Source of the DNA: Tropicibacter sp. R16_0
GTDB taxonomy: Bacteria; Pseudomonadota; Alphaproteobacteria; Rhodobacterales; Rhodobacteraceae
Length of the DNA stretch: 64,000 bases
NCBI RefSeq assembly: GCF_017743935.1
Contig: NZ_JAGHRE010000004.1
Coordinates: 62,001 to 126,000 of the forward strand
Direction: 5' to 3'
Shown: positions 16,781 to 24,022 of the stretch, piece by piece
Position numbering within the stretch: the stretch's first letter is position 1
How the letters are laid out: each line of letters begins with the position of its first letter
Program-made: the position numbers and the translations under genes
The notes under the pieces: generated by a model
Databases searched by the model: none
What the model was told of the DNA's origin: nothing
The model's input: only the letters and a program-made list of their open reading frames with translations

Positions 16781-17410
16781 TCAAGCGGGGCTGTTGTTTG
16801 GATCCAGGCGCTGAACAATCATGCGGAAGGGGATCAGAGCGATCAGGGCCAGCGACAGCTTGACCAGCCAGTCCGCAAAGGCCAGCGAGACCCAAAGCGG
16901 CGCAACCGGACCCACACCCAGCATCGGAATTGCTTCATTTGCCCAGGACACATCATTGGCCGGTTCCAACCAGGCCAGTTGTGCTGAGAATGCGATCGAG
17001 AAAAACAGCGCGGTGTCCACACAAGATCCAACCAGGGTCGAGGCCAGCGGTGCGCGCCACCATTTGCCCCCGCGCAGGGCGGCAAAGATGCTGACGTCCA
17101 GCATTTGCGCGGTCAAAAAGGCGATGCCCGATCCCATGGCGATGCGTAGGGTGACCAGCGGGCCGAACTCTCCCATGATCTGCGTGCCGATCAGCGAGCA
17201 AACAACGCCCACGATGAAGCCAACAAAAACCACGCGACGTGCGGGGCCCGCGCCATAGACGCGGTTCATCACGTCCGTGACCAGGAATGCAAGAGGATAG
17301 GTAAAGGCCCCCCATGTCAGCCATTGGCCGAACAGGAACTGAACCAGGATGTTCGAGGCCACAACAATGGCGGCCATGGCAAGAATGCCGGGAAGATGTG
17401 CACGTGTCAT
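16781..17410 (-). CDS. yhhQ: Queuosine precursor transporter (YhhQ/VUT family)
   Basis: An inner-membrane protein of 209 residues with about six hydrophobic segments, matching the VUT/YhhQ family (PF02592), whose E. coli member imports preQ0/preQ1 for queuosine synthesis. Family features seen: ASNILVQF, the TYPLAFLVTDVMNRVYG segment (about 37-53), IAMGSGIAFLTAQMLDVSIF, and the conserved GSCVDTALFFSIAF. A probable preQ1-I riboswitch covers its 5' leader, which fits this substrate. A mini-ORF and terminator follow it. Confidence 0.93.
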   Translation of the reverse strand: MTRAHLPGILAMAAIVVASNILVQFLFGQWLTWGAFTYPLAFLVTDVMNRVYGAGPARRVVFVGFIVGVVCSLIGTQIMGEFGPLVTLRIAMGSGIAFLTAQMLDVSIFAALRGGKWWRAPLASTLVGSCVDTALFFSIAFSAQLAWLEPANDVSWANEAIPMLGVGPVAPLWVSLAFADWLVKLSLALIALIPFRMIVQRLDPNNSPA

Positions 17411-17419
17411 ATGTCTGAG

Positions 17420-17452
17420 CCCGTTTTTTTGACAAGGTAGCGGCGACTTGTC
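17420..17452 (-). promoter_or_regulatory. Probable preQ1 class I riboswitch controlling yhhQ translation
   Basis: Minus strand, 5' to 3': stem GACAAG (17452-17447), 10-base loop TCGCCGCTAC, stem CTTGTC (17436-17431), seven A, then CGGG (17423-17420). Loop bases CCG can pair with CGG of the tail, giving the H-type pseudoknot of preQ1-I riboswitches. The loop length (10), U right after the first strand, C just before the second strand, and A just before the pseudoknot strand match the ligand-contact positions of the Thermoanaerobacter (Tte) aptamer. The tail CGGG is the only ribosome-site candidate, 9 nt from the ATG, so ligand binding would mask it. The match was made by eye. Confidence 0.6.
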
Positions 17453-17508
17453 CCACCCTCATTGGCGGGTAAGCGGCGCGTTTAGCCAACTTGGGCCATC
17501 AATGCAAG

Positions 17509-18393
17509 TCAGTTGGGCAGGGCGTATTCCACCAGTTCGGTGCGTTGGATGAACAGAAAATTGTCGTCTGACACCATTGTCGCCCGCAGGGTTCCTGATT
17601 GATCCCGCCAAACGGAAACACCTTCGAGGTTGTCGTGGGTTCCGGGGCCGGTTCGAAACATCACCTCTTGGTTCGATATCTGGCCGTTTCGAAAGTCCCA
17701 TCGCCGCAGTTGGCTGCGAAAGCCCAGTACCCCGGCTGACCGTTCCAACAGGTAAAACCTGCCGTCGGGGCCAATATCGGCGCCCACCGGCAAGAAGTTT
17801 CCATGCGTTGGCAAGCTAAAGGGTTGCGACCAGTGGCGACCGTTCCAGCGATAAACCGGAATTCGACCGTCCGCGGTCAGGCCGCTTTCCGGCATGGTGT
17901 ACAAATGGCCGTTTCGATCTATGGCCAAAGGTTCAAACGATCCGTTCTCGGCCATTCCCTTGAAGGCGCCGGGTATTGGAAGGACCTGGGCTTTTGATCT
18001 TGGGGTTTGATATCCGGCTACGCGGTGGACACCTTCGAAAGAAATGAAAATTGATCCATCCGGAGCAATGGCCAGACCTTCCGAGTCTCCACCACGACCT
18101 GACAGGGCTTTCCCTTTGCTGGAGTGAATTCTGTTCATCGACGTGATCCGAACGCTCGCGATGGCGCCCGATTGTCGTGTAACTTCGGCTGTCGCTATTC
18201 TGGCGCGATCACTTAAAATCATCATCCTGCGGCCATCATCGGACATTTCGATGGCCGAGAATCCACCGAACCACTTGGCCTTGTTGTGCCATGTGTAGCT
18301 GCTCAGAAACTGCGCTTTTGAAAGGTCTACGGCCGTTGCGGTGCCGGTTACCACCAATGCGAAGGCTACTGAGACTGCAAGACCGAAACGCAT
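17509..18393 (-). CDS. Secreted esterase-like phytase-family protein (PF13449 type)
   Basis: A 294-residue exported protein with a signal peptide (about residues 1-21). It has beta-propeller-like repeats: FGGFSAIEMSDDGRRMMILSD, DSEGLAIAPDGSIFISFEG, FEPLAIDRNGHLYTMPE, VGADIGPDGRFYLLERSAG, NLEGVSVW. These match the esterase-like activity of phytase family, common in alphaproteobacteria and of unproven substrate. The start overlaps the end of mepA by 28 nt, so they are likely cotranscribed. The 98-nt gap after it, before yhhQ, holds the riboswitch. Confidence 0.85.
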   Translation of the reverse strand: MRFGLAVSVAFALVVTGTATAVDLSKAQFLSSYTWHNKAKWFGGFSAIEMSDDGRRMMILSDRARIATAEVTRQSGAIASVRITSMNRIHSSKGKALSGRGGDSEGLAIAPDGSIFISFEGVHRVAGYQTPRSKAQVLPIPGAFKGMAENGSFEPLAIDRNGHLYTMPESGLTADGRIPVYRWNGRHWSQPFSLPTHGNFLPVGADIGPDGRFYLLERSAGVLGFRSQLRRWDFRNGQISNQEVMFRTGPGTHDNLEGVSVWRDQSGTLRATMVSDDNFLFIQRTELVEYALPN

Positions 18394-19241
18394 TGGCTTG
18401 GCAAATCCGCTAAGACGTATTCACGCCGTTTCTTGGGTGGTGGCGCATTGGGGTCGCGCGGTTTTGGCGGCGGCGGGCTTATGATATTGTTGACCCAGGT
18501 TTGCGCTTCGGCGCAGCCATCGCCCTTGGGTGGGGGATCTTGATTGATGCAGCCCTTGGCGTTGCGGGGGCATTTCAGGCGCACATGGAAATGATAGTGG
18601 TGTCCATACCAGGGCCGGATCTTGCGCAGATAGGCGCGGTTGCCCTTTTCGGCGTTGCACATTGCAACCTTGGCACCGGGAAAGACAAAGATGCGTGCAG
18701 TACGCTTGTCCTTGGCAGCAGCCTTGATGATTTCGTGGTGCTGAGATGTCCAGTTGCTGTTCACAAACGCGCCTTTGTTGCGTCGCAATGAGATGGACGA
18801 GATATTCTCGCGATGTTGCCGCGACAGGCGCAGGTTGCGCGCAGGTAGCATCCAGATGTCGATATCCAACCCGATTTGGTGACTGCGATGCCCTGTCAGC
18901 ATCGGTCCGCCACGTGGTTGGCTAATGTCCCCGATATAGAGCCCGTTCCACCCACGCTGTTTCGCAGCCTTCCGGCTGAGTTTTTCGATGAAGTCGATGG
19001 TTTCAGGGTGACCCCAGTTGCGGTTGCGCGACAGACGCATCGCTTGCCAGGTTGGTCCGGTTTCCGGCAACTGAACCAACCCCGATGCGCAGCCTTTGGA
19101 GTAGCTGCCAAAAGCACTGGGGCGCTGACGCGAGCCTGTGTCCATTGCCCCAAACAACTGCTTGGCCAAGGGTTCTGCCACAGCGGGCAGAGCCAACCCG
19201 ATGGCACAGGCAATGACACTGAAAACTCGCAACATACGCAC
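18366..19241 (-). CDS. mepA: Penicillin-insensitive murein endopeptidase
   Basis: MepA is a periplasmic zinc endopeptidase that cuts D-Ala-meso-DAP cross-links in peptidoglycan. The 291-residue protein has a signal peptide (about 1-22). Its LAS-family metal and catalytic motifs are GHRSHQIGLDIDIW (about 116-129) and WYGHHYHFHVRLKCP (about 210-224). Cysteines seen (CASG, MCNAEKG, CPRNAKGC, GCAEA) match the disulfide-forming set of the family. The Pro-rich tail is longer than in E. coli. The start abuts the MFS gene stop, and its end overlaps the phytase-like gene. Confidence 0.95.
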   Translation of the reverse strand: MRMLRVFSVIACAIGLALPAVAEPLAKQLFGAMDTGSRQRPSAFGSYSKGCASGLVQLPETGPTWQAMRLSRNRNWGHPETIDFIEKLSRKAAKQRGWNGLYIGDISQPRGGPMLTGHRSHQIGLDIDIWMLPARNLRLSRQHRENISSISLRRNKGAFVNSNWTSQHHEIIKAAAKDKRTARIFVFPGAKVAMCNAEKGNRAYLRKIRPWYGHHYHFHVRLKCPRNAKGCINQDPPPKGDGCAEAQTWVNNIISPPPPKPRDPNAPPPKKRREYVLADLPSQCVSVLQSQ

Positions 19242-20605
19242 TAGGTCCGGTCCCCTTCTGCTTTTACCCAGGTCAACAGGATCAGGCCCAGAATAAACAA
19301 TCCGACCACGGGGGAAACCCCCAAGCGCGCGCTGCCGGTCGCTGTGGTCATGATCGCGATCAGAGCCGGGGCCAGGAACGCCGTCGCCCGACCGGACAGA
19401 CCATAAAGGCCAAAGCTCTCGGTGGGCGCTTCGGGATCAGAATGGCGCACCATCATGGACCGGCTGGCCGCTTGCAGGATGCCCCCCATGCCGCCGATCA
19501 GGATGCCGCAGCCGAAAAAGATCATGTCAGGCAGCGATGATCCCTCGGCCAATGGAATGCCGAAAATCTGCGTCCTGTCCATGCCAACGATCGTGGCGCA
19601 GACCAGGATCAGCACCCAGATGCTCCCCTTGATGACCGGTTTGGGGCCGTGTTTCTTGTCGGCCTTGCCGCCCAGCCAGGAAAAGAAGGCCGCGGCCAGA
19701 ACGCTGATGATGCCAAAGACGCCGATTTTGACGATGTTCCATTCCAGAACCAGCGTCGCATAGACCCCGCCAAAGCCATAAAGCCCGTTCAGCGCGTCCC
19801 GATACAGCATCGACGAGCCCAGATAAGCTGCCAGGCTCGAGCGGGAAAAGACACGTTTGATCCCTTTGACCAACGTTTGCAGCGCCGCAGAAAACCCGCC
19901 GGGCTTGCCGGTCCTGTCGTCGTCACGCACCCACATGAAATAAGGGATCATGAACAGCACATACCAGGCCGCTGTCAGAATGCCGACAAACCGCGTGCCC
20001 TCACGCGCGCCTGCGTCCAGCCCAAAGGCCGGATCCAAGCCGATCAGCGTCTTGCCATTGGGCTGTTCGACAAAAAGCGCCAGCATGATGGCCAAAGACA
20101 CAAGCCCCCCAAAATAGCCAAATGCAAACCCAGAGCCCGAGATTTTGCCGACATCGTCTTCATCCCCGATGTCGGGCAATTGCGAGTTGATGAAGATCAG
20201 CGCGTATTCGGCGCCGACAAAGCCAAGGCCAAAGGCCGACAGCATCCACCACATGTTCGATCCGTCGGGCATCGTGTACCACAGCAGGCCTGAACCGACG
20301 ACATACATGACGGAAAATCCGAATATCCACGGAATACGCCGCCCTGTGACATCTGCCAAGGCGCCGATCAGGGGCGCACCAAAGCCGATGATCAACCCGG
20401 TGATGGTCAAGCACCAGGACCAGACCGTCTGCGCCCGCGCAGCGGCGGCCTGCGTGTCCAGCCCTGTTGACAGAAAGTGCTCGGCCGCAACGCTGGCGAA
20501 GTAGGGGCCAAAGATAAAGGTCACAAGCAACGTGTGATACGGTTGGCTGGCCCAATCAAAAAACCACCAACCCCAGACGCGCTTGCGCGTAGATATTTCT
20601 GCCAT
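19241..20605 (-). CDS. MFS transporter, UMF1/Atg22-like family
   Basis: An inner-membrane protein of about 454 residues with 12 predicted helices. The opening RVWGWWFFDWASQPYHTLLVTFIFGPYF is characteristic of the UMF1 (Atg22-like) group of the major facilitator superfamily. ADVTGRRIPWIFGF is the loop 2-3 motif and GGMGGILQAASRSMM the loop 10-11 motif. Substrates are not established; the yeast relative exports amino acids from the vacuole. Possible starts are TTG at 20617 and ATGs at 20611 and 20605; only the last has a GGGG site at usable distance (6 nt), so I chose it. It appears to be the first gene of an operon with mepA. Confidence 0.9.
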   Translation of the reverse strand: MAEISTRKRVWGWWFFDWASQPYHTLLVTFIFGPYFASVAAEHFLSTGLDTQAAAARAQTVWSWCLTITGLIIGFGAPLIGALADVTGRRIPWIFGFSVMYVVGSGLLWYTMPDGSNMWWMLSAFGLGFVGAEYALIFINSQLPDIGDEDDVGKISGSGFAFGYFGGLVSLAIMLALFVEQPNGKTLIGLDPAFGLDAGAREGTRFVGILTAAWYVLFMIPYFMWVRDDDRTGKPGGFSAALQTLVKGIKRVFSRSSLAAYLGSSMLYRDALNGLYGFGGVYATLVLEWNIVKIGVFGIISVLAAAFFSWLGGKADKKHGPKPVIKGSIWVLILVCATIVGMDRTQIFGIPLAEGSSLPDMIFFGCGILIGGMGGILQAASRSMMVRHSDPEAPTESFGLYGLSGRATAFLAPALIAIMTTATGSARLGVSPVVGLFILGLILLTWVKAEGDRT

Positions 20606-20614
20606 GTTCATCCC

Positions 20615-20630
20615 CAAAGCAATTGCTTTG
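20615..20630. promoter_or_regulatory. Perfect 16-bp palindrome upstream of the MFS gene
   Basis: CAAAGCAATTGCTTTG is a perfect palindrome just upstream of the chosen MFS start. Its symmetry without a loop suggests a dimeric repressor site rather than an RNA hairpin. No matching regulator gene is adjacent. The rest of the gap to yggT (20631-20795) shows nothing recognisable. Confidence 0.35.
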
Positions 20631-20795
20631 ATATGACGGGCATTTCATGAACGAAGCAAGGACTATCGCCGGGGTGCTGCACCGACGTTGCGGGGGCGGC
20701 ACAGTCAGGAACTGTCAACCAACCGGGCCTGGTGGTACTTGCCCTTTGGGGCGTGTCTGCTTAGGTGATATGCGATCCGATAATGAGGAAGCCCG

Positions 20796-21083
20796 ATGCA
20801 ATCGCTGTTTCAAATCCTGATGCTGCTGCTGGACGTTGTCTGGTTCTTCATCATTGCTCATGTGATCATGAGCTGGCTGATCAACTTTCAGGTGCTCAAC
20901 CTGCATCAGCAATTGGTCGCACAGATCTGGTACGGGCTGAACCGCATTCTTGAACCGCTCTATGGCCCGGTCCGCCGGATGTTGCCGCCGATGTCTGGAA
21001 TTGATCTGGCACCGCTGGTGGTTCTGCTGGGTGTCTTTGCCCTGCGGATCATCCTGATCAACAACGCGGCGCTGTTCTATTGA
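20796..21083 (+). CDS. YggT family membrane protein
   Basis: A 95-residue protein with two hydrophobic segments (about residues 5-30 and 68-92), joined by a loop containing LNRILEPLYGPVRRMLPPMSGIDLAPLVVL. That loop is the YggT family signature (PF02325). These small inner-membrane proteins are linked to division-site, shape or osmotic functions; the mechanism is not settled. It is probably a single transcription unit ahead of recQ. Confidence 0.92.
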   Translation: MQSLFQILMLLLDVVWFFIIAHVIMSWLINFQVLNLHQQLVAQIWYGLNRILEPLYGPVRRMLPPMSGIDLAPLVVLLGVFALRIILINNAALFY

Positions 21084-21179
21084 CCTCGTGATCCGTGGCC
21101 TCTTGTTCACGGAATCTTAGTGTGTGATTGTGCCTGCTAAGAGCAGACACACAAGATACTGACGAGGCACACGCCCAAA

Positions 21180-23219
21180 ATGTTCGACGCCGCGCCGCTG
21201 TTGCGAGATGTCTTTGGATTCGACGCTTTCCGCCCCGGGCAGGAAGAGATTGTCGATGCCGTGACTGCGGGCGAAAATGTGCTGGCTATCATGCCCACGG
21301 GCGGCGGCAAATCCCTGTGCTTTCAACTGCCTGCACTCATGCGCGAAGGGGTCACCGTAGTGATCTCTCCGCTAATTGCCTTGATGCGCGATCAGGTGCG
21401 CGCGTTGCAAGAGGCAGGCGTTGCAGCGGGCGCGCTGACATCTGGCAACACACCCGAAGAGACCGAGGCCGTCTGGGCCGCGTTGGATGCGGGGGAATTG
21501 AAACTTCTCTACATGGCGCCCGAACGTCTGGCCTCGGGCGCGGCGATGGGGATGCTGCGCCGGATCGGGGTCAGCCTTATTGCCGTGGATGAGGCGCATT
21601 GCGTCAGCCAATGGGGTCACGATTTCCGCCCCGATTACCTGCGGATTGGCGAATTGCGTCGCGCGTTGGACGTGCCGCTGGCAGCCTTTACCGCAACGGC
21701 CGACGCGGAAACGCAGGACGAGATCGTCGAGAAACTCTTTGACGGTGTTCCGCCGCGCGCCTTTTTGCGCGGGTTCGACCGGCCCAACATCCATCTTGCC
21801 TTTTCGGCCAAGGACAATCCCCGCCGCCAGATCATGGAGTTTGCTGCTGCGCGCAAAGGGCAATCCGGCATCGTCTATTGCGGTACCCGCAACAAGACAG
21901 AGACACTTTCGCAGGCGCTACGCGAGGCCGGGCATTCCGCCTGCTACTACCATGGCGGGATGGAGGCCGAGGATCGCCGCATCGTGGAAACCCGCTTTGC
22001 CCGCGAGGATGGGTTGATTGTCGTGGCGACCGTGGCTTTTGGTATGGGCATCGACAAGCCCGACATCCGCTGGGTGGCGCATGCCGACCTGCCCAAGTCG
22101 ATCGAGGCCTACTATCAGGAGATCGGCCGCGCCGGGCGTGATGGGGGGCCAGCAGAGACCTTGACCCTCTTTGGCCCTGACGACATCCGCCTGCGGCGCA
22201 ACCAGATCGACGAGGGGCTGGCCCCGCCCGAACGACGCGCTGCTGATCATGCGCGGCTAAACTCGCTGCTTGGCTTGGCCGAGGCGTTGGAATGCCGCCG
22301 CAAGACGCTGCTCGGGTACTTTGGTGAAAGCGATGTGACCTGCGGAAAATGCGATTTGTGCGACGCGCCCGCAGATGTGTTCGACGGCACCACGCCGGTG
22401 CGCATGGCGCTCTCGGCGATCCTGCGGACCGAGGAATGGTTCGGCTCGGGGCATCTCATCGACATCTTGCTGGGCAATGAAACAGACAAGGTCCGTGCCC
22501 GCCGTCATGATCAACTGCCCACCTATGGCGTCGGCAAGGACTACAGCAAGCCACAGTGGCAAGCGATTTTCCGGCAAATGATGGGACATGATCTGGTGCG
22601 CCCCGATCCGGAACGCCATGGCGCGTTGCGCATGACCGAAGGGGCGAAGCCGATCCTCAAGGGTGAGGCGCAGATCCAACTGCGGCGCGACTCGATCCGC
22701 AAGGCCGCGCGCAGACCGGCGGTCAAGGCGATGGTCTCGGAGGAGGACGCACCGCTCTTGTCCGCGCTCAAGGCCAAACGCCGTGCGTTGGCTGAGGCGG
22801 CCAAAGTGCCTGCATACGTCATTTTCCCCGATCGCACTCTTATCGAGATGGCCGAGCGCCGCCCTGCTTCATTGGACCAGATGGCACGGGTGGCGGGAGT
22901 CGGTGCCAAGAAGTTGGAACGTTATGGATCACTCTTTCTTGAAGTGATCACCGGGGCGATCGAAGAGCTGCACCCGGCGCGACGCAGGCTGGCGGTGCGA
23001 GATCGCGGTGAAGTCTATGATCAACTGCTTGAAAAACAGACAGAACTGTCGCGTGGCGCCGATGGGATCGACAAACCGTTGAGCTGTTCGGCCTCGCAAT
23101 TGGCCAAGGTGGCCCAGCTGAAACCGGATGATCGTCACGGGTTGGAGCGGGTTTTGGGTGAGCGTCGCGCCGAACGTTTTGGCGATGCGTTTCTGGACGT
23201 GCTGCGCACTGCGGGCTAA
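21180..23219 (+). CDS. recQ: ATP-dependent DNA helicase RecQ
   Basis: RecQ is a 3'-5' helicase acting in recombination and stalled-fork repair. The 679-residue protein has Walker A TGGGKS (40-45), the DEAH box in AVDEAHCVSQWGHDFRPDY (about 137-155), and helicase domain 2 with VAFGMGIDKPDIRWVAH and YQEIGRAGRDG. The RQC zinc site is CRRKTLLGYFGE...CGKCDLC, and an HRDC domain follows (about 520-590). About 70 further residues form a second HRDC-like segment (SCSASQLAKVAQLKPDDRHGL). It is complete and in line with alphaproteobacterial RecQ. Confidence 0.97.
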   Translation: MFDAAPLLRDVFGFDAFRPGQEEIVDAVTAGENVLAIMPTGGGKSLCFQLPALMREGVTVVISPLIALMRDQVRALQEAGVAAGALTSGNTPEETEAVWAALDAGELKLLYMAPERLASGAAMGMLRRIGVSLIAVDEAHCVSQWGHDFRPDYLRIGELRRALDVPLAAFTATADAETQDEIVEKLFDGVPPRAFLRGFDRPNIHLAFSAKDNPRRQIMEFAAARKGQSGIVYCGTRNKTETLSQALREAGHSACYYHGGMEAEDRRIVETRFAREDGLIVVATVAFGMGIDKPDIRWVAHADLPKSIEAYYQEIGRAGRDGGPAETLTLFGPDDIRLRRNQIDEGLAPPERRAADHARLNSLLGLAEALECRRKTLLGYFGESDVTCGKCDLCDAPADVFDGTTPVRMALSAILRTEEWFGSGHLIDILLGNETDKVRARRHDQLPTYGVGKDYSKPQWQAIFRQMMGHDLVRPDPERHGALRMTEGAKPILKGEAQIQLRRDSIRKAARRPAVKAMVSEEDAPLLSALKAKRRALAEAAKVPAYVIFPDRTLIEMAERRPASLDQMARVAGVGAKKLERYGSLFLEVITGAIEELHPARRRLAVRDRGEVYDQLLEKQTELSRGADGIDKPLSCSASQLAKVAQLKPDDRHGLERVLGERRAERFGDAFLDVLRTAG

Positions 23220-23251
23220 GTCTGCGTGAACCGACAATTTGGGGGCAAAAC

Positions 23252-24022
23252 ATGCTTGTGGTGATTTCCCCGGCCAAACGGCTGGATTGGGCAGAACGTG
23301 ATGTGACGGCGACCGAACCTGCGTTTCAGGACGACGCGATCCGGTTGGCCAAAACGGCGCGCAATCTGACGTTGGGCGACCTGCAGAAACTCATGGACAT
23401 CAGCCCTGATCTGGCGCGCCTGAACCGGGATCGGTTCAAGTCTTTTGTCGAGGAACCCGATGCCGATGTGACCCGCCCCGCCGCGCTGGCCTTTGCCGGC
23501 GACACGTATCAGGGGCTCGAGGCTGCATCGCTGGATGCGGATGAGCTCGCCTGGGCGCAGGATCATCTGCGCATTTTGTCTGGTCTTTATGGTGTGCTGC
23601 GCCCGCTGGACCGTATCCAGGCTTACCGGTTGGAGATGGGCAGCAAGCTGAAAACCCGGCGGGGAAAATCGCTGTATGACTATTGGCGCGACCAGCTGAG
23701 CAAAGCCCTGAATGCTCAAGCAGAAGAGGTCGGAACGCAGGTTCTGGTGAACTGCGCCAGCCAGGAGTATTTTGGCGCCGTGGCCCCCAAGGCGCTGAAA
23801 CTGCGCGTGGTGACCCCGGTGTTTATGGAAGACAAGGCTGGTACGCCCAAGATCGTCAGCTTCTTTGCCAAAAAGGCACGTGGCGCAATGGCGCGCTACA
23901 TCATTCAACACCGGTTGACTGACCCCCAGGGCATCCTGGAGTTCGACACAGGCGGGTATGCGTATCGCGCTGACCTGTCCACGCCGGAAAAGCCAGTTTT
24001 TGTCCGCCCCTATCAGACTTGA
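23252..24022 (+). CDS. yaaA: Peroxide stress protein YaaA (UPF0246)
   Basis: YaaA lowers free iron and protects DNA from peroxide damage in E. coli. The 256-residue protein has the family opening MLVVISPAKRLDW, then AFAGDTYQGLEA (about 78-89), RILSGLYGVLRPLDRIQAYRLEMG (about 107-130), LVNCASQEYF and FFAKKARGAMARYII, all typical of the family. It lies 32 nt after recQ and probably shares its transcript. It overlaps the convergent histidine kinase gene by 10 nt. Confidence 0.95.
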   Translation: MLVVISPAKRLDWAERDVTATEPAFQDDAIRLAKTARNLTLGDLQKLMDISPDLARLNRDRFKSFVEEPDADVTRPAALAFAGDTYQGLEAASLDADELAWAQDHLRILSGLYGVLRPLDRIQAYRLEMGSKLKTRRGKSLYDYWRDQLSKALNAQAEEVGTQVLVNCASQEYFGAVAPKALKLRVVTPVFMEDKAGTPKIVSFFAKKARGAMARYIIQHRLTDPQGILEFDTGGYAYRADLSTPEKPVFVRPYQT

